Shown here: positions 6,551 through 15,330 of the stretch, piece by piece | Layout of the letters: each line of letters opens with the position of its first letter | Numbering within the stretch: the stretch's first letter is position 1 | Assembly (NCBI GenBank): GCA_905198295.1 | Contig: CAJKBW010000026.1 | Coordinates: 1 to 34,650 of the forward strand | Source of the DNA: an uncultured Oscillospiraceae bacterium | GTDB taxonomy: Bacteria > Bacillota > Clostridia > Oscillospirales > Acutalibacteraceae | DNA: 34,650 nt | Direction: 5' to 3' | The notes under the pieces: generated by a model | The model's input: the letters and a program-made list of their open reading frames with translations, nothing else | What the model was told of the DNA's origin: nothing | The model's database searches: none | Translations under genes and position numbers: made by a program

Positions 6551-8479
6551 ATGCAACTGGAATATGCCACCTATTACGACAAGGTGTATGGCTGCTGGCT
6601 CGGCAAATGTATCTGTGGAACGATCGGTGCGCCGTATGAGGGGATGAAGCAGTACATACCGCTGGACTACACCCCCGAGCTGTTCAAAGAAATGCTGCCT
6701 AACGACGATCTGGATCTGCAGGTACTCTGGCTCGAAGCGCTTGAGCGCAGGGGGGCCGCCGTAGATACCCGCGACCTGGCGGCACTGTTCAGCGAAAAGA
6801 ATATTTACTGGCCGGGCGAATACGCCTGGTTCAAGAAGAATTACGACCGCGGAATTCAGCCGCCGTATACGGCAATTTACGAAAATGACTTTTATTTTGA
6901 GGGCATGGGCTGCCCGATCCGCGGGGAAATTTGGGGGATGATTTATCCGGGCAATCCGGATGCGGCAGCCGACATCTGCGAAATCGACGGCAGCCTCGAC
7001 CATTACGGCAACTCGGTGTATTTTGAACGGTTCTGGTCGTCGATGGTGGCGGCCGCGTTCTTTGAATCGGATATCCGGCGCCTGCTGGATATCGGTCTGG
7101 CGCATATGCCGACGGACTGCCGGGCACGGCGTCTGGTGGAGGATGTGATCGCGTGGTGCGATAGTGAAACCGATCCGCACCGCATCATGGGACGCATTCT
7201 CGCGGGCTATGGGCATAAGGACTGCACCAATTCATTCCAAAATATGGGGATTATTGTTATGGCGCTGCTGCTGGGCGGCGGGGATATTGTGGAGAGCACC
7301 ATGCTTGCCGTGCGGCAGGGATTTGACACCGATTGCACCGCGGGCAACGTCGGCGCGCTGCTGGGCGCTGTGCTGGGGGCTGAGCGGCTGGCTGGAGAAT
7401 ACGGCTTTAAAGAAGCGGGCTATAAGCTGACCATCGATTATGCGCGTCCGACCGACAGGGTGCATGACCTTGCGGAGGATACCTGCCGGGTGGGGCTGCA
7501 CTTCGTCGAACAGGGCAAAAACCCGCTGACTATCACCGGCGCCGGGCATGTCCGGCCGCTTGAGCCGGACATAAGCCGGCCGGCGATTGATCTGCTGTGG
7601 GATTATCCGACGGCACCCTATCTGCAGCCGGGCGAAAGCACCGTGATCACCGTTACTCTGGTCAACAACACCGGAATCGACGGCGTCTTCACTGTGAGGG
7701 CCGTGCCGGATGAGGGGCTGACGGCCGAAACGGCGGCGGAAGTCGCGGTGCCGCAGGGCGAACGCTGCAGTTTCCCGCTGACCGTGACGATGGACGAAGG
7801 GCGCACGCTGATCTGTGAGAAAAACCGGATCACCCTGACTGCCGAAGGGGCGGGGGCTGCGGCACAGTGCGGCATCGGGGTGATCGGCAAAACCCCGTAC
7901 CGCCTGTACGGCCCGTTCTGGGAAAATATCGTGGAGGTGCCGCCGCTTGCGGTGGGGGAGAGCTATTACGGCAAAATTCCCGGCGCCACCGACGAGGAAT
8001 ATGCCGACAATGTCCGGTGTTATCATCTGAATACGCGGGTAAGCGTCGGCCGGGATTACATATCCGAAGCGGAGATGACCGCGTCCGACCCAAAGGCGGA
8101 CTATGAAAAGGAAGGCCGCCTGGTATTTGCCGAGGGAGACAACGTATACTTCAACCAGATTTGTCCATTCGACGGCCAGTGCGCGGTGTATCTGCGGCGC
8201 ACCCTCGTGCTTGACGAGGCAATGACCGTCAATCTGCAGATCGGGCATACCGATGCGTTCCGGCTGTGGCTCAACGGCGAGCTGCTGACCGGCCGGGAGG
8301 AGCCGGAGAGCTGGACCCCGGAAAATGTGCATCTGAAAAAACTGGCGCTGGAAAAAGGGGAGAATACGCTGGTTGTCGAGCTGATCAAGCGTGCACAGGA
8401 TGCGAAATTCACTCTCACTTTCCTCACCAACGATAACGCGCCGAAGCATATTGTCGGCCTGAAATCGTCGCTGCTTTGA
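6551..8479 (+). CDS. ADP-ribosylglycohydrolase-fold protein with C-terminal beta domains
   Basis: The 642-residue product opens with YYDKVYGCWLGKCICGTIGAPYEG, the N-terminal signature of the ADP-ribosylglycohydrolase (DraG/ARH) fold. NDDLD at 51-55 and GFDTDC at 257-262 sit where the family carries its metal-binding TDDT and DTDT motifs. The fold ends at about residue 320; two beta-sandwich-like regions follow (about 345-460 and 475-640, the last with FRLWLNGELL, typical of galactose-binding-like folds). There is no signal peptide, so it is cytosolic. Family members in glycan clusters may cleave glycosidic bonds other than ADP-ribose, which fits here. ATG 6551 is chosen because AAGGAG lies seven bases upstream; in-frame ATGs at 6509 and 6515 also exist, with GGAGGA at 6501-6506 suitably placed for the latter. 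Confidence 0.85.
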   Translation: MQLEYATYYDKVYGCWLGKCICGTIGAPYEGMKQYIPLDYTPELFKEMLPNDDLDLQVLWLEALERRGAAVDTRDLAALFSEKNIYWPGEYAWFKKNYDRGIQPPYTAIYENDFYFEGMGCPIRGEIWGMIYPGNPDAAADICEIDGSLDHYGNSVYFERFWSSMVAAAFFESDIRRLLDIGLAHMPTDCRARRLVEDVIAWCDSETDPHRIMGRILAGYGHKDCTNSFQNMGIIVMALLLGGGDIVESTMLAVRQGFDTDCTAGNVGALLGAVLGAERLAGEYGFKEAGYKLTIDYARPTDRVHDLAEDTCRVGLHFVEQGKNPLTITGAGHVRPLEPDISRPAIDLLWDYPTAPYLQPGESTVITVTLVNNTGIDGVFTVRAVPDEGLTAETAAEVAVPQGERCSFPLTVTMDEGRTLICEKNRITLTAEGAGAAAQCGIGVIGKTPYRLYGPFWENIVEVPPLAVGESYYGKIPGATDEEYADNVRCYHLNTRVSVGRDYISEAEMTASDPKADYEKEGRLVFAEGDNVYFNQICPFDGQCAVYLRRTLVLDEAMTVNLQIGHTDAFRLWLNGELLTGREEPESWTPENVHLKKLALEKGENTLVVELIKRAQDAKFTLTFLTNDNAPKHIVGLKSSLL

Positions 8480-8520
8480 GCGCCGCCGCAGAACATGACA
8501 AGGAGGTTATACGCCGAATT

Positions 8521-11500
8521 ATGGAGAAGTTTCTGCAGTTTATCCGAAAAAACCGCGCGCTGCTGATCCTGATCGTTTCCGTTGTCGCCTGTGCGGCGCT
8601 GGTGCTGCCGGCCGTGCTGATGCTGCTGCCCCCCGTTTCCGGCGGGCCGGCGTCCTCCGGAGCGGACGCCCCCATCGGTGCGCCGGAGGATGTCCGGCCG
8701 GACGGCGAGATCACACACGACGCTGCGACCAAAACGGTCACCTTTGCGGGGGATCAGTACCGCATGACGGTGGACTATAACGGCAAATTTCAGATCCGGG
8801 AGCTGTCGGTCAATGGCTCCGCCAATGTACTGGATGAGGAGCGCGGTATCTACACCGCCCTGGGAAAAATCGGCGGCGATACCGCATCCAGCCTGGAACT
8901 TGCAGCCGACCCGGAGGTGACCGTTGAGGGCGGCGTCGCCACCTTCCGGTTTTCCGGAACCTTTTCGGACGATACGGTCACCATCACCTGCGGCAAAGCG
9001 GCTGCCGACGTTCAATTCCAGCGCAGCTTCAAAGAGGATATCAACCTGTTCAGCCAGTCGTTTCCGGTGCTGTGTTTCCGGCACAATGCCTTTGAAAATA
9101 TCCGCTGGCACCGTTCCGGCGCGAATTTCTGGGTTGACGGCAAGGCGTCCTCCATGCTCAACTTCCTGGCCGCCGGTTCGGGCTACCGGGCGCAGGCCGG
9201 CGAGGCCGGCTTTGAGACCGGCAACATCCGGCGGGCGATGGAGGACATCACCTTCACGATGCTGTCCCCTGCCAAGGACAATATGGCAGTCTCCTTCTTC
9301 GGCTATGTCAAGGACCGCGACGGCCGGGATCGGGCGTACGCCACTGAGGTGCAGCGATATGAAAGCGGCATGTTCAAGCATCTGGAGATGAATATGGTCA
9401 TGTCGGGACCCAGCGGTGACCTGGAATACCTGACCGGCACCAATGAAGGGTTCATCACCGAGCAGTATACCGGCCGGGTTCGGCCGCAGGGGCAGCTGAT
9501 CTACCGGCCGGTCAACGCGAAGGCGGGTCAGACCGATACCGCGGGATTTGTCCTGCAGCCCCGGCAGTACGACAGCTTTTACAATCTGGGCGAGCTCAAG
9601 GGCGTCGATGAGCAGCGGCTCAGCGAGGCGCTCAATAACTACGGGCGGATGATGATCCTGGATTACGACATGGGCACGACGGTGGAAAACCCCAACGTAT
9701 TCCCGGAGATTCCCGCACTCGAACAGCACTGGAACACCAACATCATGGGCATTCTGCGGGACGACGGCGCGCTGCTGTCTCAGATGAACGGCATGCGGGT
9801 CATCCGGGATAAGCTGCAGGCGCCGGATGGCCACATCACCAGTCCCTATCCTTCCACCACCGCCGACGGTTGGGGCCATGACTACGGCGATATGATGCCG
9901 GGCTATGTCCTGTCGGTCACTCAGCTGTACAACCTGACCGGCGACAAGGCGTTTATGGAGGAAATGCGCGAATCCATCGAGATGGCGATGCAGGCGCAGT
10001 ACGACATGTACTACGATACCGAAAAGCACGTCTGCCGCAATTCTGAGACCGGCGACTATGAATTGGCCGGCCCGCACAACGAATACTGGGAGAAATCCCG
10101 CGGCGATTACAACGGTTACACCACAGCGATGTATTACGAGGCGCTGCAGAACATGGCGCTCGCTGAGCGGCAGATCTACGGCGACGAGGCGAAGGCGGCC
10201 GAATACGAAACGCTGGCTGCCGAGATTAAGGCTGCCTATACGGATATCTTCTGGTCAGAGGCGTCGGACAGCTACCTGCACGGCACCGCCAACCTTGATG
10301 TACGGTATCTGCCCACTCAGGCCGCTGCGCTCAAGACCGATCTGGTCCCGGATGAGCTGGTCAGCCGTCTGGTGCAGTCGGTCGAGCGGGAAACCGCGGT
10401 GTTTGACCTGAATTATCACATGATGAATGTACGCGATCTGCTCAAGGAGGGCACGCCGGTATCCACCGATCCATGGCAGGGTATGATGGGTATGAACGGC
10501 GGTTATTATGGCGCGCCGGCGGGCGATATCTTCGCCGGTTTCCCGCAGTACGGCGACCGCACGCTGATCGCGCGGTATGCCAATGGTTTTGCTGACCTAT
10601 ACACCTCCACCGGCGGCTTTGTGGGAGCCACCTGCTACATGCGGGACGGTAAGACGCCGGCCGATTACGGCTGGAACCAGTGCATGCCGACGATGGTGCA
10701 CCCGATCTGGGGGCTGTATACCTATGGCTACGGCTTCCAGCCGGAGATCGACCGGCTGAACATCGCCCCCTTTATCCACGAAAGCATGGTTGGTTCAGTG
10801 GTGAATTACCGCTGGCGCTATGCCGATATGGCGGTGACCTACGAATCGCTGTACCGCTTCACGCTGGATGCCGAAAAGCTGCCGGCCGATGTTTACTTCC
10901 AGTTTATCAACCAAACCCCGGGCAAGGCGTATACCGTCACGGTTAACGGCAGTGAAACCACCGTAACAACAGACGATAACGGCGTGGTGGCGGTGAAAGC
11001 CGGTGCCGAGGGCAAGACCACGGTGGAACTGGTCGACCCTGATCCGGAGGCCGTGGACGGCACTGGGGGGAATGCCGCCTATAAGAAGCCGGTGGCCGCA
11101 TCGTCGAGCTTCAGCGAGAACGAGTCCACCCGCAACTGGCCGGATCTCGTGACCGATGGCAGTTTTGAAGGCGGCTGCTGGCGGCCTGACCGCAACGACC
11201 GGTTTGCCTGGCTGCGCCTGGATCTCGGCCGGCAGACGACGGTGGGAACGGTGAAGGTGTTTGTGGCGGACGACGATACCTACCGCTATACCATCGAGGG
11301 GTCCAACGACCCGCTGTTCGGGGAATGGACCGTTCTGGCCGACCGCTCCGGCGACGGGGTGAAGGCGGGCCTGTCCAACCCGATTGAGGAACAGGTGGAG
11401 GGCGCCTATCATTACATACGCATCAACTTCGGCGTCACCGCGAGTGGTAATCTGCCGCGGGTTATCGAGTTGGAGGCTGGAAAGGTGACCCCGGGCGGAC

Positions 11501-12000
11501 TGACTCACTTTGACGAACGCAATTACGATGAAAACACCAACATTGCATTGGATAAAAAGGTCAGCTGTTCCTCCGGTCTGGAGGGGAACTGGGGACCGCA
11601 GACGGTGGTCGACGGCAAGCGCACCTCGGACTCCGCCTCGGCCGGCTTCTCTTCTGCGAACGCCTACAGCGAGGAGGAGCACACCGAATGGTTTGCGGTG
11701 GATCTCGGCAACACCTTCACGATCAACCGGGTGATCCTTGCGCCGCGCGCCGACGCGGGGAATGTAGGCAATTTCTTCCCGAAGGATTACCGCATCGAGG
11801 TATCGACCGACGGCAGCAGCTGGAAGACGGTGTACAGCCAGACCGACGCCGCGAAACCCTCCACCTGGTTTGAGGTGAAATTCGATCCTGCCGAGGCACG
11901 GTATGTGCGGCTGACCGCCACCCGCCTGCGGTACGAAGAGGCGGAAAAATGCGCACGCCTGCAGCTGGCAGAACTGGAAGTGTATCCCTATATGGGCTGA
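8521..12000 (+). CDS. Membrane-anchored glycosidase-like protein with two F5/8 type C domains
   Basis: The 1159-residue product starts with a basic segment and a hydrophobic stretch (about 12-40) that should act as signal anchor, leaving the rest outside the cell. Residues about 60-330 look beta-rich. Residues about 360-800 look alpha-helical with the style of six-hairpin (alpha/alpha)6 glycosidases, including HNEYWEKSRGDYNGY, DYGWNQCMPTMVHPIWGLY and a repeated helix pattern. Two F5/8 type C (discoidin, CBM32-like) domains follow at about 851-990 and 1005-1158. Such proteins bind and cut complex glycans; the precise GH family is not recognised. ATG 8521 is the first ATG in frame; AAGGAGG at 8500-8506 is rather far (14 bases), so a non-ATG start nearer to it cannot be excluded. 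The next gene is a paralogue without the anchor. Confidence 0.8.
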   Translation: MEKFLQFIRKNRALLILIVSVVACAALVLPAVLMLLPPVSGGPASSGADAPIGAPEDVRPDGEITHDAATKTVTFAGDQYRMTVDYNGKFQIRELSVNGSANVLDEERGIYTALGKIGGDTASSLELAADPEVTVEGGVATFRFSGTFSDDTVTITCGKAAADVQFQRSFKEDINLFSQSFPVLCFRHNAFENIRWHRSGANFWVDGKASSMLNFLAAGSGYRAQAGEAGFETGNIRRAMEDITFTMLSPAKDNMAVSFFGYVKDRDGRDRAYATEVQRYESGMFKHLEMNMVMSGPSGDLEYLTGTNEGFITEQYTGRVRPQGQLIYRPVNAKAGQTDTAGFVLQPRQYDSFYNLGELKGVDEQRLSEALNNYGRMMILDYDMGTTVENPNVFPEIPALEQHWNTNIMGILRDDGALLSQMNGMRVIRDKLQAPDGHITSPYPSTTADGWGHDYGDMMPGYVLSVTQLYNLTGDKAFMEEMRESIEMAMQAQYDMYYDTEKHVCRNSETGDYELAGPHNEYWEKSRGDYNGYTTAMYYEALQNMALAERQIYGDEAKAAEYETLAAEIKAAYTDIFWSEASDSYLHGTANLDVRYLPTQAAALKTDLVPDELVSRLVQSVERETAVFDLNYHMMNVRDLLKEGTPVSTDPWQGMMGMNGGYYGAPAGDIFAGFPQYGDRTLIARYANGFADLYTSTGGFVGATCYMRDGKTPADYGWNQCMPTMVHPIWGLYTYGYGFQPEIDRLNIAPFIHESMVGSVVNYRWRYADMAVTYESLYRFTLDAEKLPADVYFQFINQTPGKAYTVTVNGSETTVTTDDNGVVAVKAGAEGKTTVELVDPDPEAVDGTGGNAAYKKPVAASSSFSENESTRNWPDLVTDGSFEGGCWRPDRNDRFAWLRLDLGRQTTVGTVKVFVADDDTYRYTIEGSNDPLFGEWTVLADRSGDGVKAGLSNPIEEQVEGAYHYIRINFGVTASGNLPRVIELEAGKVTPGGLTHFDERNYDENTNIALDKKVSCSSGLEGNWGPQTVVDGKRTSDSASAGFSSANAYSEEEHTEWFAVDLGNTFTINRVILAPRADAGNVGNFFPKDYRIEVSTDGSSWKTVYSQTDAAKPSTWFEVKFDPAEARYVRLTATRLRYEEAEKCARLQLAELEVYPYMG

Positions 12001-12018
12001 CTGAAAGGAAAATGACGG

Positions 12019-15000
12019 ATGATGAGACTGCACGAATACCGCTGTGGCCGGTATGAGATCGAGGCCGATCTGCACAAGGCCTTTGTCATCCGGTCGATTC
12101 GGCTCAACGGACATAACCTGCTTGACGCACGACAGGGACTGTATTTTACGGTGACGGCGGGGGGACGGGAGGAAAGCTCTCTTTCCCTGTCCGCCGACCC
12201 GGAGGTTTACCGGGACGGCGACCGTCTGAAAGCGGCCTTCTCGACCGGTTCGGTAGAGTATAAGGTGATTCTGGATTTTGCCGCCGAAAGTTTCCAGCTG
12301 TATGTGACCCGCACCTTCCGGGAAGACCTGGAGGTGGAACAGCAGGGCTGTCCGGTGCTGCTGCTCCGGCAGGATGCGGTGGAAAATCTCCGCTGGACGC
12401 GCAGCGGCGCAAATTTCTGGGTGGGCGGCAAGGGCGACGGCATTCGTGGTTTCCTGTCCGCACACAAGGGCTACGATCCGGAGAAAAACATCACCCGGAC
12501 AATGGAGGACATTGGCTTCTGCCTGATGGGACCAGAAGAGGAAGGCGCCGATGTGCTGCATGTGCTGGGCAACTGCCATGCCGACCATACGGCCAGCGGC
12601 AATTTTGCTGCGACTGTCGGCCGCTGGCCGTATGGAAACTCCCGGCCATTGCGCCTTGCGGTGACCATTGCCGAGCAGCGGCTGGAGTACGCCACCGGCG
12701 AGCCGGGCGGCTGGCCCGGCCGGGACAGCACCCGCACCGGCAAAATCCGGCCGCAGAACGAGTGGACGGTGTTTAAGCCGCAGCATTTCGCCCGGGGCAG
12801 TGTACAGGAGATTTCGCTGCTGTTCCGGCCGGAGCCGCGGGAGGACTGGTACGATCTCGGTCAGCTGTGCGGGGTCAATCAGCATGCAGTGACCCGGGCG
12901 CTGCACAACTACGGGCGGCTGATGATTATGGATCACAACTTCGGCACCGCCCAGGAAAATCCCTACAATTTCTTCGAGGTGCCCGCTGCCCAGCAGCACT
13001 GGAACACCAACCTCGTTTCGGTCATGCGGGACGATGCGGCGGTGGAAACCCAGAAAAACGGCCTGCGGGTGATCCGGGATCATCTGCAGGACCCGGCAAA
13101 CGGGCACATTTGGAGCCCGTACGTCGGGGTGAAGGAGGACAGCTGGGGACACGATTATGCAGATATGCAGCTGGCCTACAATATCGCGGTTTGCGAAATG
13201 TACAGCATCACCGGCGACCGGGCATTTGCCGGAGAAATGCGGCAGTCGGCCGAGGCTTCGATGGCCTATGCGCTGCAACGCTATTACGACCCGCAGCGCA
13301 GGGCAGTGATCTGCGTGCATACAGACGACTGGTACAACACCAAGCCGCACAACGATTACTGGGAGAAATCCCGCGGCGAGTACAACGGCTACCTGACCGC
13401 GATGCTGTATGAGGCGCTGGTATGGATGGAAAAGCTGGAGCGCCTGGTATATGAGGATGCCAAGAAGGCGGCGGACTACCGTCGGGTGGCCGAAGAAATC
13501 CGCGTGCAGTTCAACAAGCCGCTGGATGAGGGCGGATTCTGGTCGCCCGAATCGAAAACCTATTTCACCGGTACCCGTAATCTGGATATCCGTTATCTGC
13601 CGGTTCAGGGCAGTGCGCTCAAGAGCGGGCTGGTGCCGCGGGAACGGGCGAAAGCGCTGGTTGCTTCGGTGGAAAAGGATCACGCGGTATTCAATCTTGG
13701 TTTTCATGTGATGAACGTCCGGCATATGAACGACCTTACCCGGCCGGCCTCGCAGTCCAACGACTGCACCATGTCGATGCTCGGGGAAAACGGCGGCTGG
13801 TATGGTGCGCCGGACGCGGATTTTTATGCTGGCCTGCCGGTTTACGGCGACCGCGGCCGCCTGCTGTGGTACATCAACGGCATGGCGGAGAAGTTCGATA
13901 TCACCGGTTTTGTCGGCGCCACCACCTATATGCGCGACGGCGTGACCCCGGCCGACTACGGCTGGAACAGCTGTATGCCGGATATGGCGCAGCCGGTGTG
14001 GGGGCTGTTTACCTATGGCTACGGTTTCCAGCCGGATATCGGCCGGCTGGTGATTGCGCCGTTTCTCCATCCGGCGATGAACGGCACCACCGCAAAATAC
14101 CGTTGGTGCCGGGCCGATATCGCGGTGCAGTATCATACCCCGTACGCCTTTACAGTTACGGCTTCGGCGTTCCCGCAGCCAGTGGTCATCCGCTTCCTCA
14201 ACCAGACGCCCGGAAAGACTTATGCGGTGCAGACGGACGCGGAACGGCTGGAAAGGACGGCGGATGCCGACGGGAATGTGGATGTGCCGATGACCCATCT
14301 TCAGGGAACCTTCACGCTGTGCGATCCGGACGAGGAGATCCGCCCGGATGAGGGCAATCTCGCGCTGGATCGGCCGGCCAAAGCCTCCACTACCCTGCAT
14401 GGGGAGCTGTTCACCCGGCACTGGAGCGAAAAGCTGACCGACGGCCGGGTGGATAATGGCTTCTGGACCCACGAGCCGGAGGAACTCACGCCGTATGCAG
14501 CGGTGGATTTCGGCATGCGCACCGCGCCGGTGCCCCTGCGGGTATATGCGGTACGGGAGGACACGTATTATTACCGTGTGTGGGGCAGCGACGACCCGAT
14601 GGAAACCGACTGGACGCTGCTGGAAGATCACTGGGACGACGGTGTACCGGCGGGCGGGGAAGTCCCGCTGACGGCACATACCGGCGGCTGGCAGAAGATT
14701 AAGGTGGAGTTCGACGCACGGCGCAGCGGGCCGGTGCAGCTTGCGGAGATCACCGCCGGTACGGCATCAGACGGCATTTCCGGCGTCGCGGCGGCTGCCG
14801 CGCACGATCCGGAGGAGGATATCGCTTTTGGCCGGCCGGTTACGGTTTCCTCGGAATACCGTGAAGGGCTGTGGGCGCGTGAGTATGCGGTGGACGGCCG
14901 GCGGGAGACCGACAATCTGTCCCACGGCTGGTCGTCGGCTATGCAAGGGGATCCCGCACGCAGCGAGTGGATTCAGGTGGATCTGCAGGCGGCATACCTT

Positions 15001-15297
15001 GTGGACCGGGTGGTGCTCGGACCGCGGGCGAGCCTGTGGACCGAATCGTTCTATTTCCCGCTTTGTTACCGTATTGAAACCTCGCTGGACGGCAAGGACT
15101 GGCAGACGGTGGTGAGGGTGGAAGACAGCCCGCGGCCGGAATGCCACGTCACCCACGTTTTCACGCCGACAGCGGCGAGGTACGTGCGGTTGTTCGCCGA
15201 AAGACTGCGGTATGAGCCGAAGGAGGACGCCGCTGCATGTCAGTTGGCGGAATTCGAGGTGTACGCGCGTCAGCGAATCGAAGCAGGTAAAGCGTAA
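12019..15297 (+). CDS. Cytosolic paralogue: glycosidase-like protein with two F5/8 type C domains
   Basis: The 1092-residue product aligns along its length with the preceding protein. Shared blocks include RSGANFWV, HNDYWEKSRGEYNGY, YMRDGVTPADYGWN and GLFTYGYGFQPDIGRL. It lacks any N-terminal signal or membrane segment and begins directly with the beta-rich part. The helical six-hairpin-like core runs about 290-730 and two F5/8 type C domains lie at about 777-910 and 932-1085. It is therefore predicted to act in the cytoplasm on imported oligosaccharides. The start at 12019 (or the adjacent ATG 12022) is preceded by AAAGGA; the gap to the upstream gene is only 18 bases. GH family and substrate are not recognised. 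Confidence 0.8.
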   Translation: MMRLHEYRCGRYEIEADLHKAFVIRSIRLNGHNLLDARQGLYFTVTAGGREESSLSLSADPEVYRDGDRLKAAFSTGSVEYKVILDFAAESFQLYVTRTFREDLEVEQQGCPVLLLRQDAVENLRWTRSGANFWVGGKGDGIRGFLSAHKGYDPEKNITRTMEDIGFCLMGPEEEGADVLHVLGNCHADHTASGNFAATVGRWPYGNSRPLRLAVTIAEQRLEYATGEPGGWPGRDSTRTGKIRPQNEWTVFKPQHFARGSVQEISLLFRPEPREDWYDLGQLCGVNQHAVTRALHNYGRLMIMDHNFGTAQENPYNFFEVPAAQQHWNTNLVSVMRDDAAVETQKNGLRVIRDHLQDPANGHIWSPYVGVKEDSWGHDYADMQLAYNIAVCEMYSITGDRAFAGEMRQSAEASMAYALQRYYDPQRRAVICVHTDDWYNTKPHNDYWEKSRGEYNGYLTAMLYEALVWMEKLERLVYEDAKKAADYRRVAEEIRVQFNKPLDEGGFWSPESKTYFTGTRNLDIRYLPVQGSALKSGLVPRERAKALVASVEKDHAVFNLGFHVMNVRHMNDLTRPASQSNDCTMSMLGENGGWYGAPDADFYAGLPVYGDRGRLLWYINGMAEKFDITGFVGATTYMRDGVTPADYGWNSCMPDMAQPVWGLFTYGYGFQPDIGRLVIAPFLHPAMNGTTAKYRWCRADIAVQYHTPYAFTVTASAFPQPVVIRFLNQTPGKTYAVQTDAERLERTADADGNVDVPMTHLQGTFTLCDPDEEIRPDEGNLALDRPAKASTTLHGELFTRHWSEKLTDGRVDNGFWTHEPEELTPYAAVDFGMRTAPVPLRVYAVREDTYYYRVWGSDDPMETDWTLLEDHWDDGVPAGGEVPLTAHTGGWQKIKVEFDARRSGPVQLAEITAGTASDGISGVAAAAAHDPEEDIAFGRPVTVSSEYREGLWAREYAVDGRRETDNLSHGWSSAMQGDPARSEWIQVDLQAAYLVDRVVLGPRASLWTESFYFPLCYRIETSLDGKDWQTVVRVEDSPRPECHVTHVFTPTAARYVRLFAERLRYEPKEDAAACQLAEFEVYARQRIEAGKA

Positions 15298-15330
15298 CGC
15301 TTTGTCGATATTGCAGAAAGGATGATTACG

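Noticed and set aside
8101..10077. Long minus-strand open frame, with similar ones at 3881-5212, 7232-8449, 14767-16548 and 21467-23311
   Set aside because: All are antisense to genes with recognisable domains and have low-complexity basic composition; they are coding shadows.
10795..14679. Very long open frame on the minus strand
   Set aside because: It lies wholly opposite two well-supported + strand genes, has no recognisable domains and is rich in Arg, His and Pro, as expected for antisense frames in GC-rich DNA.
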